From positions 1 to 13,741 of the forward strand of contig JAITJU010000032.1 in NCBI GenBank assembly GCA_031278735.1: a stretch of DNA of 13,741 nucleotides, read 5' to 3'. A program made the translations under genes and the position numbers. How positions within the stretch are numbered: position 1 is the stretch's first letter; each line of letters begins with the position of its first letter. The notes below the pieces were generated by a model. That model had not been told where the DNA came from and searched no databases. It saw only the letters and a list, made by a program, of their open reading frames with translations. This document shows positions 7,304 to 13,741 of this stretch, piece after piece. This stretch comes from Zoogloeaceae bacterium. Its GTDB lineage: Bacteria > Pseudomonadota > Gammaproteobacteria > Burkholderiales > Rhodocyclaceae.

Positions 7304-8434
7304 TTATCGGGCGGCATCGCCGCGTTCGGTCAGTTTCTGGCGCACTTCGGCCAGGCGCATGTCGACATCCAGTTCCTGTTGCAGGAGCATGAGGAAGGGC
7401 AGCATACGCTCGCCCAGGAGCGTCATCTGCTGGCGCACAGGCTCGATCTTTTGAGCGAGCAGCAGTTCCAGCGCCTGCTCGATATTGAGCGGCGGCGGGA
7501 CAGGCTCTTCCGCCGCGCGCGAATTGCTGCCGCATCGGATGCAGTTGCCGCCATGCCGGACGGCATCCTCCAGGCGCGCGTACGCCATGTCGATGAGCGC
7601 GCCCGCCGAAGTCATCTTGTCGTTCAGGACGCTGGCGATGCCGATGCTCGTGCTCAAATCCAGACGCTTGCCGCCGGAAGTGATGACTGCCTCCGAAACG
7701 GCGCGGCGCAGACGCTCCGCGAAAACGAGGCAGGTTTCCGGCGATGTGCCGGGCGTGACAATGGCAAAACGTCCTGGCGAAAAATGCCCGATGCTGTCTT
7801 CGCGGCGCACCTTGCCTGCGACCTGGCGGGCGAATTTCAGGCAGATTTCGCCCGCCTTGCGTTCGCCGAGACGCTCGGTCAGATGATCGAAGTTGTCGAA
7901 TCCGATGAGCATCAGGCTGGCGTCCGCGTGGTGGCGGAGCGCGTGCGAGAGCGCCTGCGCGCACTGCAATTCGATGTAGCGCCGGGTGAAAAGCCCGCTT
8001 TCCGGGTCCTGGGTTTGCAGGACGCGCGCTTCTTCCAGGTCCTGCCGGGTAGTGACGAACTGCAACAGGTTGCCCAGCCGGGTTTTCAGCTCGGTGGCGT
8101 TGATGCCCTTGGTAATGAAGTCGGAAACGCCCAGATTTTCCGCCTTTTCCATGATGGCCTGATCGTCATCGCCGGAAATCAGCACAAAGGGAATTTCCTG
8201 CAGGCGTTTCAGCTTGCAGCCGCGCAGACGTTCCAGCAGGCCGAAGCCGTCCAGCACCGGCATCTGCAAATCCGAGATGACCGCCTCGATGCTGTGATCC
8301 AGAACCAGCGTCTGCCAAGCCTGCTCTCCGTTTTCTTCTTCCCGTATGTCATAGACGCCCTTCAGGTGGCGGCTCAACGAGGCGCGCACCATGCGGGAGT
8401 CATCAACAATCAGGATGCGACGCAACTCGGACAC
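7304..8434 (-). CDS. Response regulator with degenerate GGDEF output domain
   Basis: A 376-residue two-domain signalling protein. Residues 4-125 are a receiver domain with the acidic pair Asp11-Asp12, phospho-acceptor Asp55 (VISDLQMP), Ser87 and Lys109, so it should be phosphorylatable. Residues 143-290 fold like a GGDEF domain: it opens with DPESGLFTRRY, the counterpart of the usual DxLTGLxNRR, and ends with LDLSTSIGIA. The signature loop reads SPGRF (219-223) instead of GGDEF/GGEEF, so diguanylate cyclase activity is unlikely; it may bind GTP or partners instead. A helical tail of about 75 residues follows. The start is decided by a strong AAGGAG (8448-8443), eight bases before the GTG at 8434. 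The in-frame ATG at 8464 has no ribosome site. The cognate kinase is not in the window. Confidence 0.9.
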   Translation of the reverse strand: MSELRRILIVDDSRMVRASLSRHLKGVYDIREEENGEQAWQTLVLDHSIEAVISDLQMPVLDGFGLLERLRGCKLKRLQEIPFVLISGDDDQAIMEKAENLGVSDFITKGINATELKTRLGNLLQFVTTRQDLEEARVLQTQDPESGLFTRRYIELQCAQALSHALRHHADASLMLIGFDNFDHLTERLGERKAGEICLKFARQVAGKVRREDSIGHFSPGRFAIVTPGTSPETCLVFAERLRRAVSEAVITSGGKRLDLSTSIGIASVLNDKMTSAGALIDMAYARLEDAVRHGGNCIRCGSNSRAAEEPVPPPLNIEQALELLLAQKIEPVRQQMTLLGERMLPFLMLLQQELDVDMRLAEVRQKLTERGDAAR

Positions 8435-8442
8435 GCTGGATT

Positions 8443-8448
8443 CTCCTT
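8443..8448 (-). promoter_or_regulatory. Ribosome binding site deciding the GTG start of the response regulator
   Basis: On the minus strand AAGGAG is followed by eight bases and the GTG at 8434-8432. It lies inside the first codons of the longer frame from the ATG at 8464, which argues that the GTG is the true start. Confidence 0.8.
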
Positions 8449-8466
8449 CCAAGACAAGGGGCATGG

Positions 8467-8495
8467 TTTACAAAACACGGGGCTTCGCCTAGATT
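8467..8495 (+). promoter_or_regulatory. Sigma-70-like promoter of the NlpC/P60 gene, possibly leaderless
   Basis: TTTACA (8467-8472) and TAGATT (8490-8495) are separated by 17 bases, matching -35/-10 architecture with five and four of six consensus bases. Transcription would start six to eight bases after the -10, at about 8502-8503, which is the ATG itself. No Shine-Dalgarno precedes the ATG, consistent with a leaderless message. Inferred from sequence only. Confidence 0.45.
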
Positions 8496-8502
8496 GTGAC
8501 CT

Positions 8503-9021
8503 ATGTTCAAGACTTGTAAAACCCTTCTGTTCGTTTTTTCTGCTTCCGCGACCGTCATTTTTTCCGCTCCCGCCCTTGCGGATCCGGCGGCGCGACACGA
8601 TGAAAAATCATTGTTCGCGCGGTATTCCGTTGGCGCCCAGGACGTCCTCCTGAAGGCGCTGGAGCTTATTGGCGTGCGTTACCGCATGGGGAGCGACGAT
8701 CCGGTCGTCGGTCTGGATTGCAGCGGTTTCGTGCGGCGGGTCTATCAGGACGCCATCGATTTGGCGCTGCCGCGCACGGCCAAAGAACAGGCGCGCGTGG
8801 GCATGGAAGTCGCGGCGCGCGCCGAGTTGAAGCCGGGCGATCTGGTGTTTTTCAATACCATGCGCCGCGCCTTTTCGCACGTCGGCATTTATCTGGGCGA
8901 CAACTACTTTCTGCACGCGCCGCGCGGCGGCGGCGCGGTGCGCGTGGAAAACATGCAGAACGGCTACTGGCTGAGCCGCTATGACGGCGCGCGGCGGCTG
9001 ATTGAAAAGCGCCCGGATTGA
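8503..9021 (+). CDS. Exported NlpC/P60 family peptidoglycan peptidase
   Basis: A 172-residue cell-wall hydrolase. It has a signal peptide (residues 1-26, ending PALA before DP) and a single NlpC/P60 domain (about 45-168). The catalytic Cys73 lies in GLDCSGFV, His126 in FSHVGIYLG and the third polar residue His138 in FLHAPRGGG. Such enzymes cleave the D-Glu-meso-DAP bond of stem peptides in the periplasm. There are no LysM or SH3 targeting domains, so it is a minimal form. The residue after the signal is not Cys, so I do not call it a lipoprotein. It is divergent from the response regulator across 68 nt and lies 31 nt upstream of aat, possibly as the first gene of that transcript. Confidence 0.94.
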   Translation: MFKTCKTLLFVFSASATVIFSAPALADPAARHDEKSLFARYSVGAQDVLLKALELIGVRYRMGSDDPVVGLDCSGFVRRVYQDAIDLALPRTAKEQARVGMEVAARAELKPGDLVFFNTMRRAFSHVGIYLGDNYFLHAPRGGGAVRVENMQNGYWLSRYDGARRLIEKRPD

Positions 9022-9052
9022 TTGCCCCGTCCGGCGATTTTCAACGTCATTC

Positions 9053-9778
9053 ATGATTCCCTGGCTGGGAGCGCGTGATCCCTTTCCGCCCGTGAGCGCC
9101 GCGCAACCGGACGGACTTTTGGCGGCGAGCGGGGACTTGACGCCTTCCCGCGTGCTTGATGCCTATCGTCAGGGCATTTTCCCGTGGTTTTCCGAGGGCG
9201 ATCCGGTGCTCTGGTGGAGTCCTGACCCGCGCGCGGTGCTCTTTCCCGCCGAATTCCGGCTCTCCCGTTCCCTGGAGAAGACCTTGCGGCGCGGCAAGTT
9301 TTGCGTGCGGCTGGATACGGCCTTTGCGCGAGTGACGGACGCCTGCGCCAGTACGCCGCGTCCGGGGCAGAACGGCACCTGGATCACCAGTGACGTCAAG
9401 GCCGCCTACGGCGCGCTGCACGAGGCGGGCTGGGCGCACAGCGTCGAGACCTGGCGCGCGGACGCGGAGGGCGAAACCCTGGTCGGCGGTCTTTACGGCT
9501 TGGCCATCGGGCGCGTGTTCTATGGCGAATCCATGTTCGCCCATTGCGCGGACGCCTCCAAAATCGCTTTCGCGCATCTCATCCGCTACTTGCGTCAAGG
9601 CGGATTCGGCCTGCTGGATTGTCAGGTACGCACCCGCCACCTGTTTTCCCTGGGCGCGAGAGAAATACCGCGCGCGGAATTCGTGGCGCATTTGTCGCGC
9701 CTGACCGCCAACGCCGCGCCGCGCCCCTGGCCGCAAGATGGCGCGGCGTACGCCTGGGAGGGCGTGGAGCCGGAATGA
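9053..9778 (+). CDS. aat: Leucyl/phenylalanyl-tRNA--protein transferase
   Basis: A 241-residue cytoplasmic enzyme that transfers Leu or Phe from aminoacyl-tRNA to the N-terminal Lys or Arg of proteins, marking them for ClpS/ClpAP degradation (N-degron pathway). Family hallmarks are GIFPWF, WWSPDPRAVLFP, NGTWITSDVKAAYGALHEAGWAHSVETW, LVGGLYGLAIGRVFYGESMF, DASKIAFAHLIRYLRQGGFGLLDCQ and SLGAREIPRAEF. Length is normal for the family. The start at 9053 (MIPWLG) is the usual Aat beginning; an in-frame TTG at 9002 would overlap the NlpC/P60 gene. Ribosome binding is weak. The stop overlaps the ATG of the bpt remnant (ATGA), the usual coupled aat-bpt arrangement. Confidence 0.97.
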   Translation: MIPWLGARDPFPPVSAAQPDGLLAASGDLTPSRVLDAYRQGIFPWFSEGDPVLWWSPDPRAVLFPAEFRLSRSLEKTLRRGKFCVRLDTAFARVTDACASTPRPGQNGTWITSDVKAAYGALHEAGWAHSVETWRADAEGETLVGGLYGLAIGRVFYGESMFAHCADASKIAFAHLIRYLRQGGFGLLDCQVRTRHLFSLGAREIPRAEFVAHLSRLTANAAPRPWPQDGAAYAWEGVEPE

Positions 9779-10502
9779 GCGGCGTTTTTCCGTCTGCCGC
9801 CGCCTTGCAGTTTTATTGCGCCGCGCCTCATGCCCGTAGCTATCTGCCCGCGCAGGTGCCTGCGCCCGCGCACCTCATCGGTCGGGGCGTATATAGCCAA
9901 TTGGCAAGCCCGGGATTTCGCCGCAGCGGATTGTTCGTTTACCGGCCTTGACGCGGCGACTGCCGCGCCTGTGTTCCGCTGCGCCTGTGGAGCGGCTGAC
10001 ATTGCGGCGCAGCCGACGGCGAACGCAGCGGCGGCACGCCTGCCTTGAAGCGCGCCTTTGTCCCTTTGCGCTATGACGAAGCGCATTATCGCCTCTATGC
10101 CCGCTGCCAGACGCGCCGCCGTCCCGGCGGCAGCATGGCGGAAGACAGTGCCGATCAATACAGCCAGTTCCTGCTCGCCAACCTGCTGGAAACCCGTCTG
10201 ATGGAATTCCTGAAAAATGGCGTACTGCGCAGTCAGTAAACATCATCGACGTGCTGGATGGCGGCCTTTCTGCGGTCTATACCTTTTTTAACCCCAATGT
10301 TCCCGGCGCTTCCTTCGGCGTCTATAACACTCTGCGGCAGTCCCATCTTTGCCGGGATCTGAATCTGCCTTATTTCCACCTTGGCTATTGGCTGCGCGAT
10401 ACGCGCAAAATGGACTACAAGGCGAATTTTCAACTGCTGGAAAGCCTCGTCAATGGCGTCTGGCGCGAATTCACGCGGGCGGCGTTCGAGTCGGCGTTTT
10501 GA
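9775..10502 (+). pseudogene. bpt: Broken aspartate/glutamate leucyltransferase (bpt)
   Basis: Family-like sequence runs across three frames for 728 nt, about the length of an intact bpt (roughly 240 codons). The first 58 codons (SALQFY-like LQFYCAAPHARSYLP, GFRRSGLFVYRP) are intact. A TGA at 9949-9951 then falls where the family has the Tyr of YRPYCDGCRAC, and in the same frame RGDCRACVPLRL follows, so the first conserved Cys is also lost. Near 9981-9990 the frame changes (PVERL, RRTQRRHACLEARL). Near 10044-10065 it changes again (VPLRYDEAHYRLY, DQYSQFLLANLLETRLMEFL, stop at 10237-10239). Near 10225-10236 it changes a third time (VNIIDVLDGGLSAVYTFFNPNVPGASFGVY, FHLGYWLRDTRKMDYKANF). Intact Bpt transfers Leu to N-terminal Asp or Glu; this copy cannot encode it. 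Sequencing error is the alternative, but neighbouring genes are clean. Confidence 0.9.
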
Positions 10503-10632
10503 GGCGAGCGAAATCTCTTGCCTTCTGTTCCTGTTTTTTTATCCGGCAGATTGCCGTTTCTTCCTTGACGCCCCCTGAAATTTCCCCGGCAACGACAAAT
10601 GCGAGCGCCGGGCGGCCGCGTTTCCGGCACCG

Positions 10633-10654
10633 TGAAATTTGTCTGGAAATTTCA
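10633..10654. promoter_or_regulatory. Inverted repeat TGAAATTT-N6-AAATTTCA upstream of adhesin
   Basis: TGAAATTT (10633-10640) and AAATTTCA (10647-10654) form a perfect 8-bp inverted repeat around GTCTGG. A further TGAAATTTC copy lies at about 10575-10583. The spacing and symmetry suit a dimeric regulator site upstream of the adhesin, or a leader hairpin. No known operator is recognised. Confidence 0.4.
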
Positions 10655-10712
10655 TTGTCACGTCACAGAACACCCTGAAAATGCGCGCATCTTTTTTCCG
10701 AACACGATTTTC

Positions 10713-10718
10713 AAGGAG
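10713..10718 (+). promoter_or_regulatory. Strong ribosome binding site of the adhesin gene
   Basis: AAGGAG with seven bases to the ATG at 10726. It is the best Shine-Dalgarno in the window together with that of the response regulator and fixes the adhesin start. Confidence 0.8.
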
Positions 10719-10725
10719 CGCGATC

Positions 10726-13700
10726 ATGAATACGATAATATCCCGGAACGTCGTTACTCCCGCTTGCGCAAAGCGCCCCGCCCCGGCGAGGCGCGCGGCG
10801 AGCCGTTTGATGATCAGCCTGCTCAAGCGCATGGCGCTCGGTCTCGCGGGACTGCCTTTCGCCGCCACCGCCGCCGACATCACGAACATCACGAGCGCCA
10901 ACAGCGCCGTCACGACAGTCACGCAGAATGACGGCGTTTTCAAGATCGAAAGCAACAAAATCGTCGATGGAAACGCGCTCAACGCCTTCAAGACATTCAC
11001 TCTCGGCGAAAACCGCATTGCCAACATCTACGTGCCGTCCGGCGCGACAACGGGCAATGTCCTGAACTTCGTCGGCAGCCGGATCGATGTTGACGGCACG
11101 ATCAACGGCATACGGGACAATAAAATCGGCGGCAACCTCTACTTTCTGAGCGCGGACGGGATGATCGTCGGGAGCAAGGGCGCGATCAACGCGGGTTCAT
11201 TTTTCGCGATTACGCCGACGCAGAGTTTCATGGACAAGTTCCTCGGTGACGGCAGGGATGCGCAGCCTCTTGTTAACGGTAGTGATTTGAGCAAGGAAAT
11301 CGGCTGGATCACGAACATCGACGAAGACGGAGTCGTCAAACCCCTCATCGACAACGGCAAGAATAAAGGGATTCCCGTTAACAGCGATTGCGTGGATGGA
11401 GAAGGCTATCGTTGCGTGATCCCCATCAACACCGACGGCAGCTTGTCGATCACGATCAGAGGCGAGGTGCGCGCCATCGACAACATCGGTCTGTACGCGG
11501 GCAAGGGCGGAGTAGCCGCCGAAAGCGGCAGTCTTTTGAAAACCGGGGTTGTGGATTTTTCAGATGTGGTCAACGTGGACGGCATGGGTTTTAATGACTT
11601 GGCCATATCCGGTCTGGAGATGTCGTCCGGAAAGGACGGCAACATTGTTTTGAGCGCGACAGTGGTCGACAAGCTTGAACTTTTGGAATACCAGTGGAGC
11701 GAAATCCTGTTGGATAAAGCCTTGGGTTATACGGCACCCATCAAGGTTTTGCCGGTTGCGCTGGGCACGGGAATCCTCATTGACGAAGACGGCAAAGTCA
11801 CGCTTGGGGACTATAGCGCGCGCGTCACGGCCAATGGCAAAATTTCAGCCGTGAGGAACATCTCCATCACGGCGAAGAGCGTAGTCGACGGATACGCCTG
11901 GTTGACGACGGACATGGCGGCGGCGTCTATCGACGCTGTTGTCATGGCGCTTTTCGCGAACGGCGACGCGGAGGTCAATGTCGGCGGCCATCTGTACGCC
12001 GGCGGCAATCTGGCCGTGGAAGCGAATTCGGATATCAAGGTGAACGCCAAGGCCGCCGTCACAGAGAAGCCGGAAGTAACAGTCGATTACGCCGACGGCG
12101 CGCTCATGGTCGCGCTGATCAACAACGACGCCCTTGTCAACATCGATAAAGGCGCGCGCCTTGAAGCGAAAGACGATGTGAGCGTCAATGCCGCAGCAAA
12201 GAGCAATGTGTCGACGGCGGCGGAAGTCAACGCCTCCGACAAGGCTTATGTCTCCGCCGCCGTCAACTGGACCGCGTTCGATTCCGCCGCGCGGGTCAAC
12301 CTGGCGGACGGCGCGCTGGAAGGGGAAAATGTTAACGTCGAAGCCAGCAATACGGTTGACCAGCTCAAGTCGACCGTCAAGGCAAAGGTCGGCATAAAGT
12401 CGCAGGAAACGGGTTCGGGTTCGGGTTCGGGTTCGGGTTCGGGAGCCGGGACGCAGGTGGCGGGCGACGTCGCTGCCGCGATTATAGCGGGCGGTTCGGC
12501 GAAGGATGAAAAGGTGGGGGATAGGCTGAAGGAGGAGAACTCCGGCCAGGAAATCAACAATTCATTCGCGCTGGCGGGCGGCCTGCTCGTGGCTTACGGC
12601 GATCACGTTTCCGAAGTCGATGTCGACACGAAGAACTTTTCGGTCGAGGCGGAGGAGGATCTGACGATCAAGGCGGTGATGTCCGTCGATAATTATTTTC
12701 TGAAATCGACCTCGGAAGGCGCCAACAAGCAGAAGGAAAGCGAAAAGCTGTCGGTCGCCCTCGCGCTTTTATATGGCGACATCAGCGCCGCTTCGAGCGT
12801 CAATCTCAAAGACGCCGACGCCGTTCCCGCCGCCTCCGGCGCCGCGCCGCTGCCGCATTTCAGCGCAAGTGATATCGACATCAGCGCAGAGACCGTCATC
12901 AAATACAACCGCGCCGCCTCTCTCGTAAACGCGCTTACCGGGAGCATAGACAGTCTGTTCGCCGCCATTGACAGTGTGCTGCCGGGCGTTCTGGACAGCG
13001 CGACGGAGCTGGGAGATATGGACAAGGCAATCAGAGAAGAAATCGGGCTGGGCGAATGTAATCTGTCAGCATCCTACGCGTGTTTCAAGGATACCCAGAT
13101 GGAATTGAAGAAAACGCTTGCGGGCCTCGGCGAACAAGGAATGCTCGACCTGAGCAATTTCGAGGAAGCTATTTCAGCCGAGGTCTGGGAGGCCATTCTT
13201 TCCTACGTCACGAATTCCCTTTTGTTTTTGACGAGTCTGCAAGCGGGGAATATTACGTTGGAAGGCGTAGCGGCGGGGGCGGAGGTTCTGGAGAATGGCG
13301 AGTTGAATCCCATCAATCCGCTGGTGCTGGAAAAACGCCGGAAGGATATTGAAAGCAAGCTGCAGGACATCCTTGATTACAACACCAATCTTCCGGATCT
13401 CATTCATCAGAGATCGAATATTCTTTCGAAACTTTCAGAGTTAAGAACACGTTTTGACAGAATTTCTGATCTGCCGGAATTGAGAGAAAATGCCGCCCGT
13501 TTTGTGGATGAGCGCGATAGACTTTTGTCGGTAAAATCAGGTTTAGAAAAGCAGAAAATGGAATATCGAAAAAGCATGAAAAGACTGGGGGAAGCGCAGA
13601 TTGAGGAGGATGATTTGAAGGGAATAATTAAAAGGATTGAGTGTATGAAAGAGCAGAATGAGAATCCGGATGTAAGTCAAGAAATTGAAGATGTGGGAGA

Positions 13701-13741
13701 GGATGTTGAGTTGAAGATTGAGGAGGTGAAGAAAGAGATTG
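10726..13741 (+). CDS. LktA-like filamentous adhesin, two-partner secretion, N-terminal part
   Basis: The frame is open for 1005 codons and leaves the right edge without a stop. The N-terminus is a long basic extended signal peptide of about 48 residues ending FAATAA before DITN, as in very large secreted exoproteins. A TPS (haemagglutination-activity) domain follows: NAFKTFTLGENRIANIYVPSGA, LNFVGSRIDVDGTINGI, YFLSADGMIVGSKGAINAGSFFAITPTQSFMDKF. The last of these matches the FxxPxxxF-type feature of leukotoxin LktA family adhesins. Residues 222-230 hold a Cys pair. From about 370 to 850 are beta-helix-like repeats rich in Asn/Asp/Val (for example VNVGGHLYAGGNLAVEANSDIKV). A (Gly-Ser)5 linker starts at residue 563. 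From about 868 the sequence becomes Lys/Glu-rich and coiled-coil-like, with lower GC and many AGA codons. The TpsB transporter is not in the window. Export to the cell surface is inferred from the family. Confidence 0.88.
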   Translation, partial: MNTIISRNVVTPACAKRPAPARRAASRLMISLLKRMALGLAGLPFAATAADITNITSANSAVTTVTQNDGVFKIESNKIVDGNALNAFKTFTLGENRIANIYVPSGATTGNVLNFVGSRIDVDGTINGIRDNKIGGNLYFLSADGMIVGSKGAINAGSFFAITPTQSFMDKFLGDGRDAQPLVNGSDLSKEIGWITNIDEDGVVKPLIDNGKNKGIPVNSDCVDGEGYRCVIPINTDGSLSITIRGEVRAIDNIGLYAGKGGVAAESGSLLKTGVVDFSDVVNVDGMGFNDLAISGLEMSSGKDGNIVLSATVVDKLELLEYQWSEILLDKALGYTAPIKVLPVALGTGILIDEDGKVTLGDYSARVTANGKISAVRNISITAKSVVDGYAWLTTDMAAASIDAVVMALFANGDAEVNVGGHLYAGGNLAVEANSDIKVNAKAAVTEKPEVTVDYADGALMVALINNDALVNIDKGARLEAKDDVSVNAAAKSNVSTAAEVNASDKAYVSAAVNWTAFDSAARVNLADGALEGENVNVEASNTVDQLKSTVKAKVGIKSQETGSGSGSGSGSGAGTQVAGDVAAAIIAGGSAKDEKVGDRLKEENSGQEINNSFALAGGLLVAYGDHVSEVDVDTKNFSVEAEEDLTIKAVMSVDNYFLKSTSEGANKQKESEKLSVALALLYGDISAASSVNLKDADAVPAASGAAPLPHFSASDIDISAETVIKYNRAASLVNALTGSIDSLFAAIDSVLPGVLDSATELGDMDKAIREEIGLGECNLSASYACFKDTQMELKKTLAGLGEQGMLDLSNFEEAISAEVWEAILSYVTNSLLFLTSLQAGNITLEGVAAGAEVLENGELNPINPLVLEKRRKDIESKLQDILDYNTNLPDLIHQRSNILSKLSELRTRFDRISDLPELRENAARFVDERDRLLSVKSGLEKQKMEYRKSMKRLGEAQIEEDDLKGIIKRIECMKEQNENPDVSQEIEDVGEDVELKIEEVKKEI
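12411..12443. repeat. Hexanucleotide tandem repeat (GGGTTC)5.5 within the adhesin gene
   Basis: Five perfect copies of GGGTTC (12411-12440) and a half copy. In the adhesin frame this reads as five Gly-Ser dipeptides, then Gly-Ala-Gly, a flexible linker between two beta-rich segments. Copy changes would keep the frame. Confidence 0.95.

Larger units (their letters stand above)
10503..10725. other. Intergenic region between bpt remnant and adhesin
   Basis: These 223 nt hold no convincing gene. A small stem CGGCA/TGCCG (10544-10556) followed by TTTCTTCC is a weak terminator candidate for the upstream unit. Further on lie an inverted repeat at 10633-10654 and a strong ribosome site before the adhesin. 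A promoter is likely here, but I cannot fix it: TTGTCA near 10656 followed after 17 bases by AAAATG is only a weak match. Confidence 0.5.

Noticed and set aside
6935..8653. A 572-codon plus-strand open frame across the DUF748 and response regulator genes.
   Set aside because: It spans three real genes in antisense or alternate frame, has no recognisable domain, and its composition is that of a shadow.
10045..10239. A separate small gene of 64 codons between aat and the adhesin.
   Set aside because: Its sequence (LRYDEAHYRLY, DQYSQFLL) is the middle of Bpt in a shifted frame, so it belongs to the pseudogene.
10502..10540. Intrinsic terminator formed by GGCGAG and CTCTTGCC before a T-run after the bpt remnant.
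   Set aside because: The stem needs a bulge, and the T-run is separated from it by more than ten bases, so support is too weak for a feature.

Overview
The window looks like a roughly 60% GC proteobacterial chromosome, most likely betaproteobacterial. The support is the aat-bpt gene order, an MgtE magnesium channel followed by a DUF2167 membrane protein, an asparagine-synthase-like amidotransferase of the NAGGN type, and TGCTAGAAT-type extended -10 promoters. I cannot place it to genus from the sequence alone.

Layout, left to right. On the minus strand (1-2463) a dynamin-family GTPase lies 24 nt upstream of a class II glutamine amidotransferase that runs off the left edge. A 318-nt divergent spacer (2464-2781) with inverted repeats and an extended -10 precedes a plus-strand cluster (2782-5985): mgtE, a DUF2167 membrane-anchored protein and an unrecognised multi-pass membrane protein, with gaps of 22 and 17 nt. 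A strong hairpin separates this cluster from a converging minus-strand pair (6073-8434): a response regulator with a degenerate GGDEF domain, then a DUF748/AsmA-like envelope protein. Divergent from that pair, on the plus strand (8503-10502), are an exported NlpC/P60 peptidase, aat (Leu/Phe-tRNA-protein transferase) and a heavily damaged bpt (Asp/Glu leucyltransferase). From 10726 to the right edge is the N-terminal 1005 codons of a giant two-partner-secretion adhesin of the leukotoxin LktA-like group.

Themes. Most of the window is ordinary core-genome content: magnesium transport, envelope biogenesis, c-di-GMP-type signalling and N-degron tagging. The unusual points are: a bpt gene with an in-frame stop and three frame changes beside an intact aat; two in-frame hexanucleotide repeats in unrelated genes, (Gly-Glu)14 at the C-terminus of the dynamin-like GTPase and (Gly-Ser)5 inside the adhesin; and an abrupt fall in GC to about 40% with AGA-rich, coiled-coil-like coding at the right edge of the adhesin while its reading frame stays open. 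I found no CRISPR array, insertion sequence, tRNA or rRNA gene, and no clearly new multi-gene system.
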